Origin: Gammaproteobacteria bacterium
GTDB taxonomy: Bacteria > Pseudomonadota > Gammaproteobacteria > Arenicellales > JAOTYS01
Assembly (NCBI GenBank): GCA_029861795.1
Contig: JAOTYS010000146.1
Coordinates: forward strand, 1-9,937
Direction: 5' to 3'
Length of the DNA: 9,937 bases
Shown here: in pieces, positions 1-5,231 of the stretch
Position numbering within the stretch: the first letter of the stretch is position 1
Layout: every line of letters begins with the position of its first letter
Notes under the pieces: generated by a model
What the model was told of the DNA's origin: nothing
What the model saw: the letters and a program-made list of their open reading frames with translations, nothing else
Databases searched by the model: none
Translations under genes and position numbers: made by a program

Positions 1-1929
1 TTGTTCGTAATCGATAGATTGCTCGATTGGTATTGGCTCGCCGTTCTCAAATCGTGCCCATTGCAAACGTCGAAGCAAGCGTCCGTCCGGCGCCAAAGTA
101 AGCGCAGCCGTGGCGCCGCTATAACGCGCGGATGGATCGGCTCTGAGTCTATTTAGCTGTGGAATGATGTTATACGCATCAAGCCCTAGTGCATATAGTC
201 GATCTAGTGGCGTATTTCTGTTCGGCCACTCTACTTGGATGGTCTGGCGCAGCAGACTGATTCTCCCCTGTTGTGCCAGCAACCACGGCATATCCCCGAA
301 GATTACCCCGTCAAGATCCGCATCATTTACCTTGTCGGGCTTGCCGACATATATATGCGATGTAGCGTAGACTGGCACATCGTGAGCACCGTAAAAGTTT
401 AACTGAGGTTTTAGCAAACGCCCTGGTTGGGGCTGAGCCGCGAGGAAAATAAGATCGATATCTTGGCGGCGACGGGGTTGAAAGCGTAGATTTGTTGCCA
501 GCGTATTTTGCAGTGTCTGCTTGCGCGTTTCACTGCCAGTGATGTTCAACAGCCGTTTGATGCGTCCTGAAAAGTCGCTGTTCCTGGGTTCATAGATCTG
601 CGACTCCGCAACTACTCCGCCTAATTGATCCCAACGCGTTGTAAACGCAGAGAACATCCGTTGTCCCCAACTATCGCTCGGATAGAGAACAGCGGCGATG
701 CGATGTCCATCAAGATATGCTCTCTCGGCCACCTGCTCAGCCTCTTGTTCAGGCTGCAAGCCGAGTTGATAGATATCACTAGACAGTCCGCTGGCTAACG
801 GCGTGGTTCCCAATAACAAAGTCGGTCGACTAAGTTGCGCTTCAGAAACTAGAGACTCCACCGCCTGCTTGCCGAGCGGGCCGACCACGAAGTCTGCGCC
901 TTCTTGCACTGCCAGTCGGTAGTATAGAGCAGCGAGCGCGGGTTCGGACCCGATATCGTAAACCCTAACTATCGGTTTAGTTGGGTCAGTGTTAGCCCTA
1001 TGTATGGCCAAAAAGCCATCGTGAACCGCTTGAGCTGCTTGGCCATGGGTGGACGCCAGTGGCAATAACAATGCGATTTGAGCGACCTCTGTAGCCGCAA
1101 CAGGGGCCGCGGAGGTAAACATGGATAGAAGTTCCTCAGCGGCAGGGTGCGCCGGGTACGTTCTGCGCCAACCATTTATCTCAGTGCTTAGTCTGTAGGA
1201 GTCAGAGCTGTTTTCGATGACTATTAGCGCGAGGTCCAGCCATCCACGCAACACTGGATCGGTCGTGGTCTGCTTAGTGCTTAACAATTCGTCTACATTT
1301 GAGCTCTCAAGTACATGCCAAAGTTGCTGCTGATTTTCCACGCTCTGTTTTCTGTCGGAAGTATATCGCTCGCGTTGGGCCAGAGTTTTGATGGCATCCA
1401 TGCGCCGACCGACGGCCAATTCCGCCCAAGCTTTGAGTTCTAGTATTTCTGACGACACTTCCGCAGTTATGTTCGCTAAGCCAGATAATGATTCGAGCAG
1501 CGCCAATGCTTTATTTGGGTTGCGCTGTATCACTGCAATGTGTGCACGCAACACGTCGCTGCGGGCACGCATTGAGGCAGACATAGGGGTCAGGGAAAGT
1601 TGTTCTAGGATAGAATTTGCCTGCCCGAGCTCGCGTTGCGTAATCATTATCCGGGCCGCTTCAAGCAGATGCTCTTCGCGCCCGGGTGACGCGACGCTTC
1701 TCGCGAGTTGTAGATGCTCCTGGGCCGACATCGCCGGTTCCGCTGCTAACTCTGGGATAGGCAACGGTTGGGGCAGTTCTAAGGGGATAGTAGTGGCTTG
1801 CTCAACTGGAAGTTCAATTTGTTCGGTGGTCGAAACTTCCCGTGGTGGTGGAATTTGCGTGGTACTACATCCACTAAGCACAAAGAGCAGCGATAAGGTG
1901 GCGCGCGAGCAGTAGCTAGCAGTGTTCAT
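1..1929 (-). CDS. lpoA: LpoA, outer-membrane lipoprotein activator of PBP1A (3' end cut by window edge)
   Basis: The reading frame is open for 643 codons from the ATG at 1929 to the window edge, with no stop, so only the extreme C-terminus is missing (E. coli LpoA is about 678 residues). Residues 1-21 form a lipoprotein signal ending in lipobox LSGC; Cys21 would be lipidated, and Ser22 at +2 favours the outer membrane. A proline-rich linker covers about 25-66. Residues about 68-270 are helical and TPR-like, and about 283-640 form the periplasmic-binding-protein-like LppC domain (VAQIALLLPLAS, then DFVVGPLGKQAV, and RLLRRLQWARFENG near the end). Known family role: it spans the periplasm to stimulate the transpeptidase activity of PBP1A. 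An in-frame ATG at 1956 would add nine residues; I prefer 1929 because the signal peptide is then of normal length. Neither start has a Shine-Dalgarno sequence. The family call is firm; the exact start is less so. Confidence 0.95.
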   Translation of the reverse strand, partial: MNTASYCSRATLSLLFVLSGCSTTQIPPPREVSTTEQIELPVEQATTIPLELPQPLPIPELAAEPAMSAQEHLQLARSVASPGREEHLLEAARIMITQRELGQANSILEQLSLTPMSASMRARSDVLRAHIAVIQRNPNKALALLESLSGLANITAEVSSEILELKAWAELAVGRRMDAIKTLAQRERYTSDRKQSVENQQQLWHVLESSNVDELLSTKQTTTDPVLRGWLDLALIVIENSSDSYRLSTEINGWRRTYPAHPAAEELLSMFTSAAPVAATEVAQIALLLPLASTHGQAAQAVHDGFLAIHRANTDPTKPIVRVYDIGSEPALAALYYRLAVQEGADFVVGPLGKQAVESLVSEAQLSRPTLLLGTTPLASGLSSDIYQLGLQPEQEAEQVAERAYLDGHRIAAVLYPSDSWGQRMFSAFTTRWDQLGGVVAESQIYEPRNSDFSGRIKRLLNITGSETRKQTLQNTLATNLRFQPRRRQDIDLIFLAAQPQPGRLLKPQLNFYGAHDVPVYATSHIYVGKPDKVNDADLDGVIFGDMPWLLAQQGRISLLRQTIQVEWPNRNTPLDRLYALGLDAYNIIPQLNRLRADPSARYSGATAALTLAPDGRLLRRLQWARFENGEPIPIEQSIDYEQ

Positions 1930-1957
1930 ACCAAACGAAGTATAACGACAGCACATG
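1930..1957. promoter_or_regulatory. Putative bidirectional promoter core between lpoA and rsmI
   Basis: Only 25 bp separate the two annotated starts. The core AGTATAAC (1939-1946) reads as a -10 box on both strands: TATAAC (1941-1946) forward and TATACT (1944-1939) reverse. Seven bases beyond each box the predicted transcription starts are near 1953 and 1932, next to the start codons, so both messages would be leaderless or nearly so; neither gene has a Shine-Dalgarno sequence. No convincing -35 box is seen in either direction. This is inference from motif placement only. Confidence 0.4.
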
Positions 1958-2800
1958 ATCGGCAAAAGTGGCAAGCTTTATGTGGTGGCAACTCCAATCG
2001 GCAACTTGGAAGACATCACTGCGCGGGCGTTGCGAGTGCTGTCTGAGGTGGCCTTAATCGCCGCTGAAGACACCCGACATACAGGAAAGATGTTATTGCA
2101 TTTCGGCATATCTACAACGATGACATCTTTTCACGATCACAACGAGCGAGATCGTATTCCTAGGATTCTGCAGCGCCTACAGCAGGGAGAAGATGTTGCC
2201 TTGGTGAGTGATGCGGGGACGCCACTGATCAGTGACCCTGGGTATGAACTGATTCGACGCGCGCATCGTGAGCGGATAGAAGTGGTACCGGTGCCAGGCG
2301 CCAGTGCGCTACTGGCCGCGCTCTGTGCCTCTGGTTTGCCGATCCATGGTTTTGTATTTGAGGGATTCTTGCCGTCCAGACCGGCTGCGCGGCGACGGCG
2401 TCTCGAAGGGCTTCGCGCGGAGCTACGCACCATTGCGCTGTTTGAGTCGGCCCACCGCATTGTCGCTTCTCTGGCAGACATGTGTGACATCTTAGATGGC
2501 GAGCGTGAGGCAGTGCTGGCAAGGGAGCTGACTAAAGTTTTTGAAACTGTAAGGCTCGATACTTTGTTCAATCTGTACCACTGGGTGGACGCCGATCCGA
2601 CGCGGCAAAAAGGAGAGTTTGTGATCATAGTGCAGGGGGCTCAGCCCGCTGACGTTGCCGTAGATAAGATGCGTCGTGTGCTACGACCTTTGCTACGGCA
2701 GTTACCGCTTAAGCAAGCAGTTGCTACAGCCGCAGAGCTTACCGGCGCCCGCCGCAATGCGCTTTACGCCCTCGCGGTTGAGCTCAAACAACAGCATTAA
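1955..2800 (+). CDS. rsmI: 16S rRNA (cytidine1402-2'-O)-methyltransferase RsmI
   Basis: The 281-residue protein (E. coli RsmI is 286) is a tetrapyrrole-methylase-fold enzyme that uses S-adenosylmethionine to 2'-O-methylate C1402 in the decoding centre of 16S rRNA. Family motifs appear in order: LYVVATPIGNLEDIT (8-22), IAAEDTRHTGKMLLHFGI (35-52), ALVSDAGTPLISDPGY (82-97), VPVPGASA near 111-118, FEGFLP (135-140), ESAHRI (164-169), LARELTKVFET (188-198) and KGEFVIIV (219-226), then a small C-terminal helical domain with PLKQAV and RRNALY. ATG 1955 is the only possible start, because TAA at 1943-1945 closes the frame upstream. No Shine-Dalgarno sequence is present. Its partner RsmH, which makes the N4 methyl group on the same cytidine, is encoded 1.2 kb downstream. 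Confidence 0.97.
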   Translation: MIGKSGKLYVVATPIGNLEDITARALRVLSEVALIAAEDTRHTGKMLLHFGISTTMTSFHDHNERDRIPRILQRLQQGEDVALVSDAGTPLISDPGYELIRRAHRERIEVVPVPGASALLAALCASGLPIHGFVFEGFLPSRPAARRRRLEGLRAELRTIALFESAHRIVASLADMCDILDGEREAVLARELTKVFETVRLDTLFNLYHWVDADPTRQKGEFVIIVQGAQPADVAVDKMRRVLRPLLRQLPLKQAVATAAELTGARRNALYALAVELKQQH

Positions 2801-2804
2801 CACC

Positions 2805-2840
2805 CCCCTTTTAGCTCCAAGTCGCAGTACACTATGTCCG
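2805..2840 (+). promoter_or_regulatory. Probable rnpB promoter
   Basis: TACACT at 2828-2833 fits a -10 box, with seven bases between it and the inferred RNA 5' end at 2841. The discriminator (TGTCCG just before the start) is GC-rich, as is common at growth-rate-regulated stable RNA promoters. No good -35 is visible at the right distance (the area near 2805-2811 is C-rich). The promoter sits directly after the rsmI stop codon. Confidence 0.45.
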
Positions 2841-3280
2841 GTGAGAGTCAGCCGGATAGCCGCTGCCTCGCAACTGTCCTTGGCGCGACCAAGCATAGGG
2901 GCGGGGAAGAGGAAAGTCCGGGCTCCATAGGGCAAGGCGCCAGGTAACGCCTGGGCGACGTGAGTCGACGGAAAGTGCCACAGAAAAGATACCGCCCTGG
3001 AGAATGGGGTCAGAGTCGATTTTACTGGTGGACAAGGCGTTACCGTTGAAATCGACTCCAACCCCATTTTTCAGTGGTAAGGGTGAAATGGTGCGGTAAG
3101 AGCGCACCGCGCTTGTGGTAACACGAGCGGCAGGGTAAACCCCGCCGGGAGCAAGACCAAATAGGGACCCATTGGTACGGCCCGTACCGGGTCCGGGTAG
3201 GTCGCTGGAGGCGTGCGGTGACGTGCGTCCTAGATGAATGGCTGTCTATTACAGAACCCGGCTTACAGGCTGACTCCCAC
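2841..3280 (+). ncRNA. rnpB: RNase P RNA, bacterial type A
   Basis: This is the catalytic RNA of RNase P, which cuts the 5' leader from pre-tRNAs. The ends are set by helix P1: GTGAGAGTCAGCC (2841-2853) pairs with GGCTGACTCCCAC (3268-3280) at 12 of 13 positions. The universal core is intact: GAGGAAAGTCCGGGCTCC (2909-2926), whose 3' partner is ACAGAACCCGGCTTA (3251-3265), forms P4; AAGGGTGAAA and GGTGCGGTAAGAGCGCACC mark P11 and P13-P14; AGCAAGACCAAATAGGG and CCGGGTAGG follow. The GGT at 3196-3198 corresponds to the L15 bases that pair with the tRNA CCA end. At about 440 nt it is longer than E. coli M1 RNA (377), and almost all the excess lies in P12. No clear intrinsic terminator follows it. 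Long reading frames that cross this gene on either strand are chance. Confidence 0.97.
2997..3074 (+). repeat. REP-like imperfect palindrome forming an extended P12 helix inside rnpB
   Basis: Bases 2997-3010 pair with 3061-3074 without a break (14 pairs, two of them G-T wobbles). A symmetric CA/CA internal loop follows (3011-3012 against 3059-3060), then ten perfect pairs (3013-3022 with 3049-3058); weaker pairing continues toward an apex near 3032-3039. The left arm contains GGGGTCAGAGTCGATTT and the right arm AAATCGACTCCAACCCC. From memory, this motif resembles REP-type palindromes scattered in many proteobacterial genomes beside REP-associated tyrosine transposases. P12 in E. coli is only about 25 nt. 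The hairpin is seen directly; a mobile origin is inference, and no second copy exists in this window to confirm it. Confidence 0.6.
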
Positions 3281-3465
3281 CTCTCTTCTTGTTTGCGGTG
3301 TCCACTGGCCACTCGCGCTTATCGATCTTTGTAGAGCGTCAATCTGCAGCGCTGGAAACAGGGCCTTTTACCCACCTGCTCCCACTTTTGCTGAGATGCC
3401 ATCGGAATAAGCCTAACCGTTTGCCTGGTAAGGAAGAAATTAAAGGCCTAAAGGGTCTGAATTGC
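3281..3465. other. Gene-free spacer between rnpB and the mraZ promoter
   Basis: I find no supported gene here. The only reading frame of note (3289-3504, plus) starts just outside rnpB, runs through the mraZ promoter, has no ribosome binding site and resembles nothing known to me. A pyrimidine-rich run directly follows the RNase P RNA, but no stem followed by a T-tract that would act as an intrinsic terminator is present. The one notable item is an inverted pair of MraZ-type boxes at 3370-3384, listed separately. Confidence 0.6.
3370..3384 (-). promoter_or_regulatory. Possible upstream inverted pair of MraZ boxes
   Basis: On the minus strand this reads TGGGA, five bases (GCAGG), then TGGGT: the same box and the same 10-bp period as the three boxes at the mraZ promoter. 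AAAG precedes the first box, as AAAG also precedes the middle box of the main operator. It lies 81 bp upstream of the -35 element in the opposite orientation. A role as an auxiliary operator is inference, and two boxes could occur by chance. Confidence 0.35.
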
Positions 3466-3502
3466 TTGACAGTGCAGCGGATTGGTTACTATAGTGTGTC
3501 TT
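3466..3502 (+). promoter_or_regulatory. Sigma70 promoter of the dcw cluster (Pmra)
   Basis: A perfect -35 box TTGACA (3466-3471) and a -10 box TATAGT (3490-3495, five of six consensus) are separated by 18 bp, giving a predicted start near 3502 and a leader of about 50 nt. It is the only strong promoter I see ahead of the whole cluster through mraY. TACTAT at 3487-3492 is an alternative -10 but leaves a poor 15-bp spacer. Confidence 0.8.
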
Positions 3503-3504
3503 AG

Positions 3505-3529
3505 TGGGAGAAAGTGGGAAATAATGGGA
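3505..3529 (+). promoter_or_regulatory. MraZ operator: three TGGGA boxes with 10-bp period
   Basis: TGGGA occurs at 3505-3509, 3515-3519 and 3525-3529, each pair separated by five bases. MraZ of E. coli is known to bind TGGGN repeats with five-base spacers upstream of its own gene, and the 10-bp period places the boxes on one face of the helix. The array begins three bases after the predicted transcription start, so bound MraZ would block initiation or promoter escape. Twelve bases after the last box comes a purine-rich ribosome binding site (GGAGGGGGGAG, 3541-3551) touching the mraZ ATG. Confidence 0.85.
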
Positions 3530-3551
3530 TACTGTAGCATGGAGGGGGGAG

Positions 3552-4007
3552 ATGTTCCGCGGGGTCAGCAACCTAAATTTGGATGTCAAAGGCCGCCTTG
3601 CCATCCCGGTGAAATACCGGGAAGTGCTCACTGAGCACTCTGACGGGCAGCTAGTTGTTACTGTCAATTACGGCGAACGCTGCCTTTTGATGTACCCCCT
3701 TTCCGAGTGGGCTGAGATCGAGAAGAAGCTGGTCGGTCTACCCAGCCTCGATCCCGTCGCGCAACGCCTCAAACGTCTGTTGATCGGTCACGCAACGGAC
3801 TGTGAGTTGGACGGCAGCGGCCGGGCATTACTGCCGGCGCCGCTGAGGGAGTTCGCGCATCTAGATAAGAGAATTGTACTTATCGGTCAAGGAAACAAAT
3901 TCGAGATCTGGGACGAGAACTTGTGGAATACGCGTCGCGACGACTGGCTTGAGCAGAGGGATGGAGAAAGCCCATTGCCGGTCGAGGTCGAGACATTGTC
4001 GCTGTAA
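3552..4007 (+). CDS. mraZ: MraZ, DNA-binding repressor of the dcw cluster
   Basis: The 151-residue protein (E. coli MraZ has 152) consists of two tandem SpoVT/AbrB-type swapped-hairpin domains. Each carries the family signature DxxxRxxxP: LDVKGRLAIP (10-19; D11, R15, P19) and LDGSGRALLP (86-95; D87, R91, P95). The start MFRGVSNLNLD and the strong ribosome binding site just ahead fix the ATG. MraZ proteins assemble into rings, mainly octamers or larger, and bind direct repeats in their own promoter, repressing mraZ and downstream genes; the matching repeats are present at 3505-3529. The stop codon lies 8 bases before rsmH. Confidence 0.97.
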   Translation: MFRGVSNLNLDVKGRLAIPVKYREVLTEHSDGQLVVTVNYGERCLLMYPLSEWAEIEKKLVGLPSLDPVAQRLKRLLIGHATDCELDGSGRALLPAPLREFAHLDKRIVLIGQGNKFEIWDENLWNTRRDDWLEQRDGESPLPVEVETLSL

Positions 4008-4015
4008 ACCGTGCC

Positions 4016-4960
4016 GTGCCTGGCTCAGGGCATGTGCCGGTGTTGCTGAAAGAAGCACTACAGGCACTAAGAATTCGCTCAGAAGGCATTTTTGTGGACG
4101 CGACCTATGGTAACGGAGGGCATGCCCGGGAGATCCTGGTTCGGCTAGGGTCTCATGGACGACTGCTGGTGTTGGATCGAGATCCACGCGCGGTCACCGC
4201 AGCAAGGCACGAACATAGCGACGACAGTCGCGTGACAGCGGTGCACGCGCCGTTTTCGAAGCTCAAGGAGGTTGTCCAAACATATGGGTTAATCGATCGG
4301 GTCGACGGAATCTTGTTCGACTTAGGAGTGTCTTCTTTACAGCTCGATGATCCGCAGCGGGGGTTTAGCTTTCAAACCGACGGGCCGCTGGACATGCGGA
4401 TGGATACAACCAGCGGGATTACCGCCGCCAAGTGGCTGCGCAGCGTGTCCGAGGACAGACTATGTGAAGTGATTCGAACATATGGTGAAGAGCGCTATGC
4501 GCGGCGCATAGCGAGAGCCATTGTGGTCGAGCGGCAACGGACGTCCTTAGATACGACTGCACAACTTGCAAGGGTGATTAGCCAAGCGGTGCCGACGCGG
4601 GAGCACGGCAAGCACCCGTCCACCCGAACCTTTCAGGCGATCCGCATCTACATCAATCGAGAATTGGAGGAACTTGGCACGGTTCTGTCGCAGACACTAT
4701 CGTTACTGCACCCGGGTGGTCGTCTAGTTGTGATCAGTTTCCACTCTCTTGAGGATCGGCGGGTAAAGCGTTTTATGCGAGATGCCTCCCGCGGTGATCC
4801 GTTCCCGCCCGAACTTCCTGTGCCCACCAGAGAACTCGGCCCCAAGGTTCGACTGGTAGGGCGCGCAGTTCGGCCCAGCATGGCTGAGGTAAGTCGCAAC
4901 CCGAGGGCCCGCAGTGCGGTGTTGCGTGTTGCAGAGAGACTGACGCATGGCCAGGCGTAG
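4016..4960 (+). CDS. rsmH: 16S rRNA (cytosine1402-N4)-methyltransferase RsmH (MraW)
   Basis: The 314-residue enzyme transfers a methyl group from S-adenosylmethionine to N4 of C1402 in 16S rRNA, next to the P-site codon. Visible motifs are HVPVLLKEAL (6-15), the SAM-binding loop FVDATYGNGGHA (26-37), LDRDP (53-57), ILFDLGVSSLQLDD (99-112) with RGFSF and DGPLDMRMD (122-130), YGEERYARRIARAI (156-169), STRTFQAIRIYINRELEEL (202-220), ISFHSLEDRRVKRFM (240-254) and the C-terminal NPRARSAVLRVAER. The start is GTG 4016: no ATG lies in frame upstream within reach, and this start gives a normal short N-terminus before the HxxVLL motif. No Shine-Dalgarno sequence is visible, so translation may depend on ribosomes ending on mraZ. 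The 3' end overlaps ftsL by 14 bases. Confidence 0.96.
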   Translation: MPGSGHVPVLLKEALQALRIRSEGIFVDATYGNGGHAREILVRLGSHGRLLVLDRDPRAVTAARHEHSDDSRVTAVHAPFSKLKEVVQTYGLIDRVDGILFDLGVSSLQLDDPQRGFSFQTDGPLDMRMDTTSGITAAKWLRSVSEDRLCEVIRTYGEERYARRIARAIVVERQRTSLDTTAQLARVISQAVPTREHGKHPSTRTFQAIRIYINRELEELGTVLSQTLSLLHPGGRLVVISFHSLEDRRVKRFMRDASRGDPFPPELPVPTRELGPKVRLVGRAVRPSMAEVSRNPRARSAVLRVAERLTHGQA

Positions 4961-5231
4961 TGGGCTTGTGATTCTGAGCATGGCGGTTTTGATTTCTGCA
5001 ATGCTGGTGGTCCACGTGCGCCATCAGAATCGCCTGGCGTTTGTTGAATTGAAAGCTGTTCAAGACGAGCGCGATCGACTCAGCGTGCAATGGGGTCAGC
5101 TCTTGCTTGAACAGGGTACTTGGGCGGTGCCTCAAAAGGTTGAGCGCCTCGCGAGTCAGAAATTGGAAATGGGAATGGCGCCAGCCGACAGGATTGTGAT
5201 TGTGCCATTAGTGCAAAAGTCGGGGCAATGA
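4947..5231 (+). CDS. ftsL: Cell division protein FtsL
   Basis: A 94-residue bitopic membrane protein. A very short cytoplasmic tail (MARRS) is followed by one membrane segment at about 6-24 and a periplasmic coiled coil at about 28-75 with regularly spaced leucines, valines and alanines (ELKAVQDERDRLSVQWGQLL), ending in the family-typical PADRIVIV. FtsL joins FtsB and FtsQ in the complex that activates septal synthesis by FtsW and FtsI. FtsL sequences diverge widely, so the call rests on topology, size and its place between rsmH and ftsI. It starts inside rsmH and ends in an ATGA overlap with ftsI. Confidence 0.93.
   Translation: MARRSGLVILSMAVLISAMLVVHVRHQNRLAFVELKAVQDERDRLSVQWGQLLLEQGTWAVPQKVERLASQKLEMGMAPADRIVIVPLVQKSGQ

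Noticed and set aside
1388..1915. 175-codon open frame on the plus strand
   Set aside because: It lies wholly antisense to lpoA, whose frame is open for 643 codons with lipobox and LppC-domain motifs. The plus-strand peptide is serine-, alanine- and cysteine-rich, as shadows of such genes are, and no family is recognisable.
2137..2628. 163-codon open frame on the minus strand inside rsmI
   Set aside because: It is antisense to well-conserved RsmI motifs, and its serine- and arginine-rich peptide has no recognisable domain.
2702..3312. Several minus-strand open frames of 90-121 codons across rnpB
   Set aside because: They cover the RNase P RNA gene, whose P1, P4 and L15 elements are clear. 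GC-rich stable RNA genes often give such chance frames.
3355..3380. Possible terminator hairpin around GGGCCTTTTACCC
   Set aside because: The stem is only three or four pairs and no T-tract follows, so it would not act as an intrinsic terminator.
3289..3504. 71-codon open frame on the plus strand between rnpB and mraZ
   Set aside because: It has no ribosome binding site, runs through the TTGACA/TATAGT promoter and matches no family I know.
3558..3568. GGGGTCAG near the mraZ start
   Set aside because: It codes for conserved MraZ residues (RGVS), is short and has no inverted partner.
4011..4013. GTG just ahead of the rsmH start
   Set aside because: It is in a different frame from the RsmH motifs; GTG 4016 is the in-frame start.
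5090..5100. AATGGGGTCAG, an 11-base match to the left arm of the rnpB palindrome
   Set aside because: It encodes part of the FtsL coiled coil (QWGQ) and has no inverted partner nearby, so it is not a second copy of the repeat.
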